A stretch of 64,000 bases of DNA from positions 96,096 through 160,095 of the forward strand of contig JBBRYT010000008.1 in NCBI GenBank assembly GCA_038237435.1. The letters run 5' to 3'. The notes beneath the pieces are model-generated. The model did no database searches and had not been told where the DNA came from. It saw nothing but the letters and a program-made list of their open reading frames with translations. A program made the translations under genes and the position numbers. Source of the DNA: JACCTI01 sp038237435. GTDB lineage: Bacteria > Verrucomicrobiota > Verrucomicrobiia > Chthoniobacterales > UBA10450. Shown here one piece after another: positions 1 through 8,462 of the stretch. Each line of letters opens with the position of its first letter. The first letter of the stretch is position 1.

Positions 1-146
1 ACCTGAAGCGAAAATACGGCGCTGATTTGAATCCGCGTTTCGTGACGAACCCCGACTTGTTAGGCGGAATGCGCATCCGCGTGGGTAGCGACGTTTGGGA
101 CAGCAGCGTGCGCAATCGATTGCAGCGACTTCAGCAACAACTTTAA
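1..146 (+). CDS. atpH: ATP synthase F1 delta subunit, C-terminal end (partial)
   Basis: The window opens inside a plus-strand reading frame that runs from base 3 to a TAA at 144-146. The visible 47 residues contain the segment LLGGMRIRVGSDVWDSSVRN followed by RLQRLQQQL, which matches the conserved end of the delta subunit (gly-gly, IRVGD, DxSVRxRL). Delta links the F1 head to the peripheral stalk of the ATP synthase. Position directly before atpA (13 bases) is the standard bacterial order. The start is outside the window. Confidence 0.88.
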   Translation, partial: LKRKYGADLNPRFVTNPDLLGGMRIRVGSDVWDSSVRNRLQRLQQQL

Positions 147-159
147 GACCTAAGAAATT

Positions 160-1695
160 ATGAGCAGCATCCTGGAAGAAATCGAAACGCAAATCGCGGG
201 ACTGAAGACCTCGACGAGCAAGAGCAACGTCGGCGTCGTCCGAGAAACTGGTGACGGGGTCGCGCGCATTGAAGGATTGAGCGACGTGATGTTGAACGAG
301 ATGATCGAATTCTCGAGCGGCGTTTTCGGACTCGCGCTCAACCTCGAAGAAACGGAAGTCGGCGCCATTCTTCTCGGAGACACGACCCAGGTAATGGAGG
401 GCGACGAAGCTCGCACCACCGGCAAGCTGCTTCAGGTTCCTGTCGGCAAAGGTTTGTTGGGCCGCGTGGTTAATACGCTCGGCCAACCGCTCGACGGCAA
501 AGGTCCGATTAAATCCGAGATTTCTTATCCGGTCGAAAAAATCGCGCCCGGCGTCATCAAACGTAAGAGCGTCAGCCAACCGGTGCAGACCGGCATCATG
601 GCGATCGACGCGATGATTCCTATCGGTCGCGGTCAGCGCGAGCTGATCATCGGCGATCGCGCGACCGGCAAAACAGTGATCGGACTGGACACGATCATCA
701 GCCAGGCGCGTCTGAACAAGGCCGGCGAAGACGGAAAACTGAAAGATTTTCGTCCGCTCTATTGTATCTACGTTGCGATCGGTCAGAAGAATTCGAATGT
801 CGCGCGCGCAGTCGCGGTGCTCGAAGCGAACGGCGCGATGCCTTACACGACGATCGTTTCGGCTCCTGCATCCGACACCGCGACGAATCAATATCTCGCA
901 CCGTTCGCCGGCGCGGCCATGGGCGAATGGTTCATGGATAACGGCATGGATGCGCTCATCATCTATGACGATCTTTCCAAGCATGCGGTCGCGTATCGCC
1001 AGGTCTCGTTAGTCTTGAAACGTCCTTCGGGACGCGAAGCTTATCCGGGCGACGTCTTCTATCTGCATTCGCGGCTGCTCGAACGCAGCGCGCGAGTGAC
1101 TGAAGAAGCGGGCGGCGGTTCACTAACGGCGTTGCCGATTATCGAAACGCAGGCCGGCGACGTGTCGGCCTACATTCCGACAAACGTCATCTCAATTACC
1201 GACGGACAGATTTATCTCGAGACTGATTTGTTCTATCAAGGTGTGCGCCCCGCGATTTCCGTGGGTCTTTCGGTCAGCCGTGTCGGTTCGGCGGCGCAGA
1301 TCAAGGCGATCAAACAAGTTGCCGGCAAAATCAAACTCGACCTTGCGCAGTTCCGCGAGCTCGCAGCCTTTGCGCAGTTCGGTTCGGATTTGGATGCGGC
1401 CACGAAAGCGCGACTCGATCGCGGCCAGCGCATCGTCGAGTTGTTCAAGCAAGGCCAATACAACCCGATCCCGGTCGAGGAACAGGCGGCGGTCCTTTGG
1501 GCGATGCAGAACGGTTATCTCGATTCAGTTCCGGTCGAGAAGGTGAAGCAGTTTCAGGTGAAACTGCAGGATTACCTCCGCACGCGGAAGGAAAGTGTGC
1601 TGAACTCTATTCTCGCGAAGAAGGCATTCGATAAAGATCTCGAAGGCGAACTAGCTGCCGCGCTCGACGAATTCAAATCCAGCAATCCGGTCTAA
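160..1695 (+). CDS. atpA: ATP synthase F1 alpha subunit
   Basis: The 511-residue protein is the regulatory, non-catalytic nucleotide-binding subunit of the F1 hexamer at the inner face of the membrane. The Walker A loop GDRATGKT lies at residues 165-172, after the beta-barrel start (VGVVRETGDGVARIEGL). The late signature PAISVGLSVSRVG is present; its fourth position is Ser where Asn or Asp is usual. The stretch DGKLKDFRPLYCIYVAIGQK shows a short insertion before the conserved YVAIGQK strand. Length is normal for the family. The stop codon TAA is part of a TCTAACGAAT word, and atpG begins 3 bases later, so translation is likely coupled. Function is secure from family conservation. Confidence 0.97.
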   Translation: MSSILEEIETQIAGLKTSTSKSNVGVVRETGDGVARIEGLSDVMLNEMIEFSSGVFGLALNLEETEVGAILLGDTTQVMEGDEARTTGKLLQVPVGKGLLGRVVNTLGQPLDGKGPIKSEISYPVEKIAPGVIKRKSVSQPVQTGIMAIDAMIPIGRGQRELIIGDRATGKTVIGLDTIISQARLNKAGEDGKLKDFRPLYCIYVAIGQKNSNVARAVAVLEANGAMPYTTIVSAPASDTATNQYLAPFAGAAMGEWFMDNGMDALIIYDDLSKHAVAYRQVSLVLKRPSGREAYPGDVFYLHSRLLERSARVTEEAGGGSLTALPIIETQAGDVSAYIPTNVISITDGQIYLETDLFYQGVRPAISVGLSVSRVGSAAQIKAIKQVAGKIKLDLAQFRELAAFAQFGSDLDAATKARLDRGQRIVELFKQGQYNPIPVEEQAAVLWAMQNGYLDSVPVEKVKQFQVKLQDYLRTRKESVLNSILAKKAFDKDLEGELAAALDEFKSSNPV

Positions 1696-1698
1696 CGA

Positions 1699-2565
1699 AT
1701 GGCTAACACGCAAGATATTCGGCGGCGGATCAAATCGATCCGCAACACGGCGCAGATCACGAAGGCGATGCAAATGGTCGCCGCCTCGAAGATGCGCAAG
1801 GCGCAGCAACATGCGCTGGCCGGTCGTCCCTACGCGGCCTTGATGAACCGCGTTCTCGTTTCGTTACAACAGCGGACCGATCACAAGCTTCATCCTTTGC
1901 TTCAGGTGCGCGAGGTGAAGAAGGAACTTGTCATCGTCATTAGCACTGACAAAGGCCTGGCGGGCGCACTGAATACAAATCTTCTGCGTGAAGCCGCGAA
2001 TTTCGACGCAGAAAAAACGGTTTATGTTGTCGCAGGTCGCAAGGCGCGGGTATTTCTTTCCCGTTCGCGCCGAGAAATTCTGGCGGACTTCGAATTGAAA
2101 GACGCCCCGACATTTCCCGAGACCAAACCAATCGCGCAATTCGCCGCGGAAAAATTTCTCAGCGGTGAAGTCGATCGCGTATCGGTTCTCTACACGCGCT
2201 TCATCAACACGATTAATCAGAAGCCGGTTCTGCGAACGCTCTTACCGATTTCCGATTTCGAAGTGACGCACGCGGAAAAAGAGACGCACAGCGGCGATCC
2301 CATGATCGGTTATGTTTTCGAACCCAACGCAGAAGCGGTGCTCGATTACATGCTGCCCTACTATCTGCAGTATCAAGTTTTCCAAATGATCCTCGACGCG
2401 CGCGCCTCCGAGCACAGCGCGCGCATGGTCGCGATGAAGAACGCGACCGATAACGCCAAGCAGTTCATCAAAGACCTCACGCTCGAATATAACAAGATGC
2501 GTCAGGCCAGCATCACGACCGAGCTGCTGGAAATTTCGACCGCGCAAATGGCGGTCGGCGCTTAA
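1699..2565 (+). CDS. atpG: ATP synthase F1 gamma subunit
   Basis: The 288-residue protein is the rotating central shaft of F1. It starts with the typical ANTQDIRRRIKSIRNTAQIT helix and TKAMQMVAASKMRKAQ motif, and closes with the conserved helix ASEHSARMVAMKNATDNA followed by the TTELLEI segment. Length is normal. It sits between atpA and atpD with gaps of 3 and 7 bases, so it is co-transcribed with them. Its stop codon lies in CTTAACGAAT, a one-base variant of the word repeated across the window. Confidence 0.96.
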   Translation: MANTQDIRRRIKSIRNTAQITKAMQMVAASKMRKAQQHALAGRPYAALMNRVLVSLQQRTDHKLHPLLQVREVKKELVIVISTDKGLAGALNTNLLREAANFDAEKTVYVVAGRKARVFLSRSRREILADFELKDAPTFPETKPIAQFAAEKFLSGEVDRVSVLYTRFINTINQKPVLRTLLPISDFEVTHAEKETHSGDPMIGYVFEPNAEAVLDYMLPYYLQYQVFQMILDARASEHSARMVAMKNATDNAKQFIKDLTLEYNKMRQASITTELLEISTAQMAVGA

Positions 2566-2572
2566 CGAATTT

Positions 2573-3991
2573 ATGAATACAGGAAGCATCGTCCAAGTCA
2601 TCGGCCCGGTGGTTGACGTGGAGTTTAGGAACACAAAAGAATTGCCGCGCATCTACAACGCGCTCGAAATCGAGTACGAAGTGAATGGCAACCCGACCAA
2701 GCTGACCCTCGAAGTGCAACAGCATCTCGGCGAGAATTGGGTGCGCACGATCGCGATGTCGTCCACGGAAGGATTGAAGCGTGGAATGACCGTGACCGAC
2801 AAAGGTAGCCCGATCACCGTGCCAGTGGGCGAGGGGACGCTAGGCCGCGTTTTCAACGTCACGGGCGATCCGGTTGATAATCGCGGTCCGGTAAATTTCA
2901 CGAAGCGTTATCCGATTCATCGCAAGGCGCCGGAGCTTACTGAACAAGATACCGGCTCCACGATTTTGGAAACCGGCATCAAGGTTATTGATTTAATCTG
3001 CCCGTTTACGAAGGGCGGAAAAGTTGGCGCGTTCGGCGGCGCAGGCGTTGGCAAGACCGTCGTCATTCTCGAGCTGATCAACAACATCGCGAAAGGCCAC
3101 GGCGGTTTTTCCGTCTTCGCTGGCGTCGGTGAACGCACGCGCGAGGGCAACGATCTCTACACAGAGATGAGTGAGGCCGGCGTTATCGATCAGAAGGATC
3201 TGAGCAAATCGAAAGTTGCCCTGGTTTACGGACAGATGAACGAACCACCAGGCGCGCGTTTGCGGGTCGCGCTTTCTGCGTTGGCCATGACGGAATATTT
3301 CCGCGACGAAAAAAATCAGGACGTACTCTTGTTCATCGACAACATCTTCCGCTTCTCGCAAGCCGGCTCGGAAGTGTCGGCGTTGCTCGGACGCACTCCG
3401 TCAGCGGTCGGTTATCAACCGACGCTCGCGGCGGAAATGGGTGATCTGCAAGAACGAATCACGTCGACCAAGAAGGGTTCCATCACGTCAGTGCAAGCCG
3501 TTTACGTCCCTGCCGACGACTTAACCGACCCGGCACCGGCCAATACCTTTGCGCATCTGGATTCGACGATCGTGCTCGAGCGTTCCATCGCCGAGCTCGG
3601 AATTTATCCGGCGGTGGATCCACTCGCTTCCACCTCCAAATCGCTCGCGCCTGAGATCGTCGGTGAGGAGCATTACAACGTCGCCCGCGGCGTGCAGAAA
3701 GTTCTGCAACGTTATCGCGATCTTCAGGACATCATCGCCATTCTAGGAATGGATGAACTTAGTCCGGAAGATAAACTATCAGTGCTGCGCGCGCGCAAGA
3801 TTCAGCGCTTTCTCAGTCAGCCGTTCTCGGTCGCGGAAGTTTTCACCGGTACTAAAGGCCAGTACGTCACGATCCCGGAAACGATTCGCGGCTTCAAAGA
3901 AATCCTCGACGGCAAGCATGACGAAGTGCCGGAATCGAACTTCTACATGAAGGGTGGAATCGACATGATCCAGGAAGAGAAAGCCGCCTAA
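2573..3991 (+). CDS. atpD: ATP synthase F1 beta subunit
   Basis: The 472-residue catalytic subunit makes ATP from ADP and phosphate, driven by rotation of gamma. Walker A is GGAGVGKT at residues 155-162; the GERTREGNDLY segment with the catalytic Glu region, the RFSQAGSEVSALLGR helix and the full signature PAVDPLASTS are all visible. Length is normal. The TAA stop overlaps GCCTAACGA (3986-3994), and atpC starts 8 bases downstream. It is clearly part of the ATP synthase operon. Confidence 0.97.
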   Translation: MNTGSIVQVIGPVVDVEFRNTKELPRIYNALEIEYEVNGNPTKLTLEVQQHLGENWVRTIAMSSTEGLKRGMTVTDKGSPITVPVGEGTLGRVFNVTGDPVDNRGPVNFTKRYPIHRKAPELTEQDTGSTILETGIKVIDLICPFTKGGKVGAFGGAGVGKTVVILELINNIAKGHGGFSVFAGVGERTREGNDLYTEMSEAGVIDQKDLSKSKVALVYGQMNEPPGARLRVALSALAMTEYFRDEKNQDVLLFIDNIFRFSQAGSEVSALLGRTPSAVGYQPTLAAEMGDLQERITSTKKGSITSVQAVYVPADDLTDPAPANTFAHLDSTIVLERSIAELGIYPAVDPLASTSKSLAPEIVGEEHYNVARGVQKVLQRYRDLQDIIAILGMDELSPEDKLSVLRARKIQRFLSQPFSVAEVFTGTKGQYVTIPETIRGFKEILDGKHDEVPESNFYMKGGIDMIQEEKAA

Positions 3992-3999
3992 CGAATCTA

Positions 4000-4410
4000 A
4001 TGGCCGCCACGCTCAAACTCGAGATCGTCACACCGGAAACGGTCGCGTATTCCGAAGACGTCAACATGGTCACGTTTCCCGGAACGGAAGGTGAGATCGG
4101 TGTTTATCCGAACCATGTCCCGCTGCTCACGACCTTGAAACCCGGTGAGCTGCGCGTACTCAAAGATGGACGGGAAAGTTTTCTCGTTGTCGGCGAAGGT
4201 TTCGTGGAAATCAAAGCCGATGCGGTCTCCGTTCTCACCGATCTTGCACTCGAAGCCTCGAAGATCGACGTCGGCGCTGCGGAAGCTGCGATTGAGCGCG
4301 CCAAAGCGGCCATGAAAGAAGATCACGGCGCGGAAGAAGTCGCGGCCATACAGGCGAGCCTGCAAAAGGCGCTCGCGCAGCTGCACGTCAAACGCCGGCG
4401 ACATTCGTAA
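4000..4410 (+). CDS. atpC: ATP synthase F1 epsilon subunit
   Basis: The 136-residue protein matches the epsilon subunit, which docks on gamma and inhibits ATP hydrolysis. The N-terminal beta sandwich shows the typical LKLEIVTPETVAYSEDVNMV and FPGTEGEIGVYPNHVPLLT motifs, followed by GFVEIKADAVSVLTDLA. The C-terminal helical hairpin is present (residues about 88-130). It ends the operon. A GC-rich hairpin (4411-4426, GCGCG/CGCGC type) lies between it and lpxI, without a T-run. Confidence 0.94.
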   Translation: MAATLKLEIVTPETVAYSEDVNMVTFPGTEGEIGVYPNHVPLLTTLKPGELRVLKDGRESFLVVGEGFVEIKADAVSVLTDLALEASKIDVGAAEAAIERAKAAMKEDHGAEEVAAIQASLQKALAQLHVKRRRHS

Positions 4411-4434
4411 GCGCGCCTTCGCGCGCGTCCTCAC

Positions 4435-5244
4435 GTGCAAACGCCCGAGACGCTGGGAATCATCGCGGGCCACGGCGCTTATCCGCGCTTAGTCGCACGT
4501 GCCGCACGTAGCGCGGGTGTGAAGCGAATCGTCGCCGCCGCTTTTACGAACGAGACCGATCCCGGTCTAACGAGTGAAGTTGACACCATCAAGTGGCTGC
4601 GCGTCGGACAACTTTCGCGTCTGTTGGATTTTTTTCGCGGTGCTGACGTGCACCAGGCCATGATGGCCGGACAGATTGCGCCGAAAAATCTCTTCGATCT
4701 ACGGCCCGATTGGAAAGCTCTACTTCTTCTCGCGCGACTCAAACGGCGCAACGCCGAAAGTATTTTCGGCGCGATTGGGGACGAACTTGCCGGCGCGAGC
4801 GTCGAGCTTCTTCCGGCTTCGACTTTTCTCGAAGACTTTCTCGCCTCTCCCGGTTTGATCGCCGGCCGCGGCTTGAGCTCCCGCGAGGAAGCAGACGTGA
4901 CCTACGGATTTGAAATCGCGAAAGAAATTAGTCGTCTCGATATTGGCCAAACTGTTGTCGTCAAAGCTGGGTCTGTTCTCGCGGTCGAAGCATTCGAGGG
5001 AACGAACGAGGCGATCAAGCGCGGAGGAAGGCTCGCGCGTAAGGGTGCCGTAGTGGTCAAAGTGGGGAAGCCCAATCAGGATTTGCGCTTCGACCTTCCA
5101 GTTATCGGAGTCGAGACCGTGCGGACCGCGGCCGAGGCAAACGTGCGCGTTATCGCAATCGAAGCCGGCCGCACTCTACTCTTGGAAAAAGAAGAACTGG
5201 CAAGCTTGGCAGCCGATTTCAAAATCACCATCGTTGCCCGCTGA
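4435..5244 (+). CDS. lpxI: UDP-2,3-diacylglucosamine pyrophosphatase LpxI
   Basis: The 269-residue protein belongs to the LpxI (DUF1009) family, which cleaves UDP-2,3-diacylglucosamine to lipid X and UMP in lipid A synthesis and replaces LpxH in many bacteria. The N-terminal LGIIAGHGAYPRLVARAA, the QLSRLLDFFRGADV stretch and the C-terminal VVVKAGSVLAVEAFEGT and PVIGVETV motifs fit the family. A GTG start at 4435 is the only one giving the conserved N-terminus. It follows atpC by 24 bases and could be read from the same transcript. A CTAACGAG word lies inside at 4567. This enzyme implies a lipopolysaccharide-type outer membrane. Confidence 0.88.
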   Translation: MQTPETLGIIAGHGAYPRLVARAARSAGVKRIVAAAFTNETDPGLTSEVDTIKWLRVGQLSRLLDFFRGADVHQAMMAGQIAPKNLFDLRPDWKALLLLARLKRRNAESIFGAIGDELAGASVELLPASTFLEDFLASPGLIAGRGLSSREEADVTYGFEIAKEISRLDIGQTVVVKAGSVLAVEAFEGTNEAIKRGGRLARKGAVVVKVGKPNQDLRFDLPVIGVETVRTAAEANVRVIAIEAGRTLLLEKEELASLAADFKITIVAR

Positions 5245-5257
5245 AATAATCTGTGTC

Positions 5258-5440
5258 TTACGGCACCGGCGTTGCCGAGGGTGACTGAGTCGGAGACGGC
5301 GTCGCGCCGCCTTGGGCCGCCGCTACTTCAGGCCGCAGTTTCGCAGCGTCCGTTCCGGTCGCGTCCGTGTCGGGCCGCCTCGAACAAGAACACGCCATCA
5401 GCGCAACAAACGCAAGCACGAGCAAGAGATCGATTCGCAT
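5258..5440 (-). CDS. small lipoprotein of unknown function
   Basis: From an ATG at 5440 the frame encodes 60 residues: a positively charged start, a hydrophobic helix (LLLVLAFVALMAC) ending in an LMAC lipobox, and then a short tail rich in Pro, Ser, Thr and Ala. This is what a small lipoprotein looks like; the Cys would be acylated and the tail would be in the periplasm. It faces lpxI tail to tail. A longer start 45 bases upstream exists but would hide the signal peptide. No family recognised. Confidence 0.5.
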   Translation of the reverse strand: MRIDLLLVLAFVALMACSCSRRPDTDATGTDAAKLRPEVAAAQGGATPSPTQSPSATPVP

Positions 5441-5514
5441 TGTTGCAAACTTCCTCGTCGAAAAGTTCCTCGTTGCAAATGACAAAGAGGCATCGAAAAT
5501 CAGCAGTCTTCTTC

Positions 5515-5587
5515 GGGGTCTTAGCTCAGTTGGTAGAGCACCGCAATGGCATTGCGGGGGTCAGGGGTTCGAATCCCCTAGGCTCCA
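5515..5587 (+). tRNA. tRNA-Ala (anticodon GGC)
   Basis: A 73-base cloverleaf can be drawn by eye. The acceptor stem pairs 5515-5521 with 5580-5586 with G-T wobble pairs; D-arm TAGCTCAGTTGGTAGAGCA, anticodon stem CCGCA/TGCGG with loop ATGGCAT (anticodon GGC) and T-arm GGGGTTCGAATCCCC are present. The discriminator base is A and the CCA end is not encoded. The 3' half overlaps the decayed recombinase frame on the other strand. Confidence 0.95.
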
Positions 5588-5830
5588 GTCCCTTTTTGTG
5601 AGTTCTTTAGAAGAGGGGAGATAGCAGAGGTCGATCGTGATCCCTTCCTTGGAGATGACGATCTTGTTGGTGATAAACTCCACGATCTTCCGCTTCTCCG
5701 CTCGCTCCAAGCTAGGCCGCCTTTCTTGTAAAAAGACAGCGTTATTGATGACTTGGTCTGAGGGAGAAGGAACTGACCTTTAGGAAGTCAATTTCGGCCT
5801 GGAGTCTCACTTTCTGAAAGCTGCATAGGT
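5561..5830 (-). pseudogene. remnant of a serine site-specific recombinase C-terminus reading into tRNA-Ala
   Basis: On the minus strand a frame without a proper start reads LERAEKRKIVEFITNKIVI, then SKEGITIDLCYLPSSKEL, then runs into the 3' half of the tRNA and stops at 5561-5563. The pattern (charged helix, RKIVE.I..KIVI strand, basic tail) resembles the C-terminal coiled-coil and end of large serine recombinases. Upstream the matching helix (QKVRLQAEIDFLK) is in another frame and the reading frame is cut by stops, so only about 80 residues of a broken gene remain. A recombinase gene ending in a tRNA gene is typical of an integrated element whose attachment site is the tRNA. The family call rests on a short match. 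Confidence 0.45.
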
Positions 5831-5839
5831 TGATGATTT

Positions 5840-6216
5840 TGCATGATGCTTAGATTAATTGATAAATCGTTACATTGGTCGTTAGGCCAATTATATAGGG
5901 TTTCCGAATGTTTCGGAACGGCAGTTATCCACAATCAGCTCTGTGATGATCTGCGCAGCCGCAACGTAGCGGCCGGCGGTCCGCTCGGGAAAACAGGGAA
6001 GCGGAAAGAGCCGCGAGCGACATGAGGACGGCGCAGATGATCACACCTACAAAACGCAAACTCGCGAGTCTGAGCGCGGGGTCTCCGAGGGTAGCGTGCA
6101 GTCTCGCCGGCGCAGCCGCATCCTAAAACTGAACGATCCTTAGGAGGACGCAACGGCCGTCTTGCCATCGTGTCCTTGCCGCTTTCTCAGTCTTTCGACA
6201 CGAGCGCTGGCTAGTC
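5840..6216. other. gene-free stretch downstream of the recombinase remnant
   Basis: No reading frame here has a recognisable product; the longest, on the minus strand, is an arginine- and proline-rich 77-residue frame that looks random. The stretch is locally AT-richer at 5830-5930 than its surroundings. Together with the neighbouring broken genes it reads as decayed DNA left by an excised or eroded element. No terminator, promoter or repeat was seen. Confidence 0.4.
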
Positions 6217-7527
6217 TTACGAGGATTGCGACCAAGCCGAACGATCACTAGCTCCGCCTGTTTCACGACCGACGCAAAAGGTGCGCTTGTAATGAACCGA
6301 GTATTGCAGTGACCAAACCACGTTCGCGAAGGTGCCGTCTTTTCTCGGGCATCGCGTGGTCGTTTCCCCTCTGGTAAGACCGGACTGCGCAGCCTTTAAA
6401 ACAGCTTCTACTTTGGCGCGTTCATCCGTGGAATGCAGCTCGACGAATCCCTTCCCAATAATAAAGCTCGGTCGGAAGCCTAGCACTTGCTCAGCCGCCA
6501 CGCTCATCGTCAGCACCTTCCCTCGGTCATCGATCGTGCAGATAAGCTCGCGCGCGTGATTAATGATTAATTCAGTTTCTCGCAGCGATTCTTGCAGCTC
6601 CAGTTTGCTCTCGATGAGGGCGCGATTCATGGCAGTGCGTTCCCGTTCTATTTGGCTCACTGTCCAGATGGTCCAGCGAATAAGAGCTACAAAGCAGATA
6701 CTAAGAGCGATCGCGAAAAGCGCCGTCCCGAAACGCGCCTCATACCACCCGAACGCCTCGCCCTTTAGTCTTAGCCAGCCCAGGACTAAGACGAGAAGGA
6801 CGGCGGATGGGAACATGCGCCGCGCCAGAACGCCGCGTGGCTCAGTCGTGGCAAACATTTGCGAGAGCGGCGTCGCCGATCGACTGAAAAAAAGACCTGC
6901 CGCCAGAAGAAGGAAAAGCACCGCAGTGTGGAGCGCCATCGGAATAAAGGTGGCCAACCCGTAGAACTCCTTTACTCCGTAGGCATAGCCAGTGAGAGAA
7001 AGGAGGGCGCAAAAGGCAACGGCCAGGGCAAAGATTTGGCACAAGGAAAAACGGACTACGCGAAAATCAACGGCAAGAAGTGAGAGCCCGACAAAGCTCA
7101 AAGCCACGGCGGTGTTTGGCGCCATGCGGTTAACTTCCGTCGCAACTGGAGGATTGAGCTTCGACGCAAAAAGAAGTTCATCTACGCCGGGCCGCCAGCC
7201 GAAAATTAGCCCGACGATCTTGGCGGCGCCGATAAGCAGAACCACGCCGGCAATGATCTTCACTGTGCGTGATGGCAAAGAGTGATCGCGTTCACGACAC
7301 TTTAGCAGTGCTGTGCCGGCTAGGACAAAAGCTACTGCCGTCAGGGGATTCATCGCGACAAAGCCGGGCACGCCGCGCTTGAGCAACTCGATATCGAGCG
7401 TCCAGCCCGCCAAAACCAACGCGCCTACAAGAATGGTCATGGTGCTCGAGACAGTGGGCAGCGCGGCCAGCGCGGACGGCAAACTCCGGTGTTCATCCGA
7501 AAAATACTCGTCAGGTGTCTTGGTCAA
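6217..7527 (-). CDS. membrane-bound PAS sensor lacking an output domain (probably truncated)
   Basis: The 436-residue protein has about eight hydrophobic helices (residues about 30-275), then a short coiled coil (QIERERTAMNRALIESKLEL) and a PAS domain (residues about 315-415: HARELICTIDDRGKVLTMS, AEQVLGF, FVELHSTDER). This is the usual front half of a sensor histidine kinase or diguanylate cyclase. Right after the PAS core, at the point where relatives continue into a kinase, the frame runs through about 16 unrelated residues and stops. No kinase sequence follows. It may be a truncated remnant or a sensor-only protein. It lies next to other broken genes, which favours truncation. Confidence 0.6.
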   Translation of the reverse strand: MTKTPDEYFSDEHRSLPSALAALPTVSSTMTILVGALVLAGWTLDIELLKRGVPGFVAMNPLTAVAFVLAGTALLKCRERDHSLPSRTVKIIAGVVLLIGAAKIVGLIFGWRPGVDELLFASKLNPPVATEVNRMAPNTAVALSFVGLSLLAVDFRVVRFSLCQIFALAVAFCALLSLTGYAYGVKEFYGLATFIPMALHTAVLFLLLAAGLFFSRSATPLSQMFATTEPRGVLARRMFPSAVLLVLVLGWLRLKGEAFGWYEARFGTALFAIALSICFVALIRWTIWTVSQIERERTAMNRALIESKLELQESLRETELIINHARELICTIDDRGKVLTMSVAAEQVLGFRPSFIIGKGFVELHSTDERAKVEAVLKAAQSGLTRGETTTRCPRKDGTFANVVWSLQYSVHYKRTFCVGRETGGASDRSAWSQSS

Positions 7528-7882
7528 TCTGCGATAGGGTTGCTACTACTGTCGGGAGTTATCAACCTTTTTCTTGCAAACGCGTCGGCGTCCTGTGTTA
7601 CAAAAAAAACGCTCCGCGCTGCATTACTTCAGACTCAGAGCGGGCTCAGATCTTCTAATGGTCAACTCAAAAGCGCCACCCGATTTAACGTAAGCGAAGT
7701 CGCGTGGTGTCGGCGGCACCCACAATTTTCGATGTCTTCGACAGTAAAGATTATCAGTCGCCTTCTTTCGGCAAATACTGCACCGCTTGCGCTTCGCCAT
7801 TCTAAGTTGGTAGCGACGCTGCCGACTAATGTTCAGATCGCTAACTCGTCTTGAATTGCCGGCACAAGAATTCCATTAACTG
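7528..7882. other. gene-free stretch between the sensor and the 7883 fragment
   Basis: This region upstream of the minus-strand sensor holds only unconvincing frames. It should contain the sensor promoter on the minus strand, but I could not pick one out. A run of A residues near 7602-7610 is the only visible feature. It may be eroded coding sequence belonging to the gene whose end survives at 7883-8338. Confidence 0.3.
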
Positions 7883-8338
7883 ATGAGCGCCCTCCTTATC
7901 GAAGACGGGCGGCAAACTCCATCTACAATTCGTTCTAGGGTGCCGCAAATCGGAACTGTCGTCTACAATTGCCTCCACCAAATGCGGGATTCGAGAGATT
8001 TGGTTCCCTTGACCAACAACGATGACATCGCGTTCTACTACACGCTTGTTAACGGCCGAGAAGGGATCGCGCGCGCAAAGATCGCGACGCCGAATACGTT
8101 AAGACCACGCGACACGAGCTTCGCATTCGGGCAAGGAGTCCCAGAATTCAGGTTCAGCACCCTAACCGGTCATCTCTACCGCGCCGAGTATAAGCGGAGG
8201 CTCAGCGATCCTCAGTGGACCACAGTGCCAGGCGCGGAAAGTGTGCGCGGTACAGGTGGCGTGGTGGAAGTTATTGATAATGATCCGAACGCGCAGTCAG
8301 CGAAAAGCTCCTACTATCGCGCCGTGCTAACGGAGTAA
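7883..8338 (+). CDS. hypothetical protein, likely C-terminal fragment of an exported protein
   Basis: The 151-residue frame has no signal peptide. Its second half (LYRAEYKRRLSDPQWTTVPG and VVEVIDNDPNAQSAKSSYYR with final VLTE) resembles the short beta-rich C-terminal module found at the end of many large exported proteins of Verrucomicrobiota (YRVEY…L…W…, then …YRV). The first half is not recognised. I infer that this is the surviving end of a longer surface or secreted protein whose front has decayed. The stop at 8336-8338 is followed 4 bases later by a full GCCTAACGAGTG word. Confidence 0.45.
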   Translation: MSALLIEDGRQTPSTIRSRVPQIGTVVYNCLHQMRDSRDLVPLTNNDDIAFYYTLVNGREGIARAKIATPNTLRPRDTSFAFGQGVPEFRFSTLTGHLYRAEYKRRLSDPQWTTVPGAESVRGTGGVVEVIDNDPNAQSAKSSYYRAVLTE

Positions 8339-8398
8339 AGCAGCCTAACGAGTGCAAGGCACCGAGGCCTGTTGCACTTGGTTGCCGCGGCCTCTAGC

Positions 8399-8419
8399 AA
8401 GTAACATCCGTGTTACCTT
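8399..8419. promoter_or_regulatory. GTAAC-N6-GTTAC dyad, site 1
   Basis: Perfect inverted repeat GTAAC (8401-8405), six bases, GTTAC (8412-8416), flanked by AA and CTT. It lies about 44 bases before the ATG of the secreted repeat protein at 8463, a normal position for an operator or activator site. Three more copies occur within the next 2 kb. Confidence 0.65.
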
Positions 8420-8462
8420 TGTTCGTTAGCTGCCGACCCCGATTGTGTCTTAAGTTTCTTGC

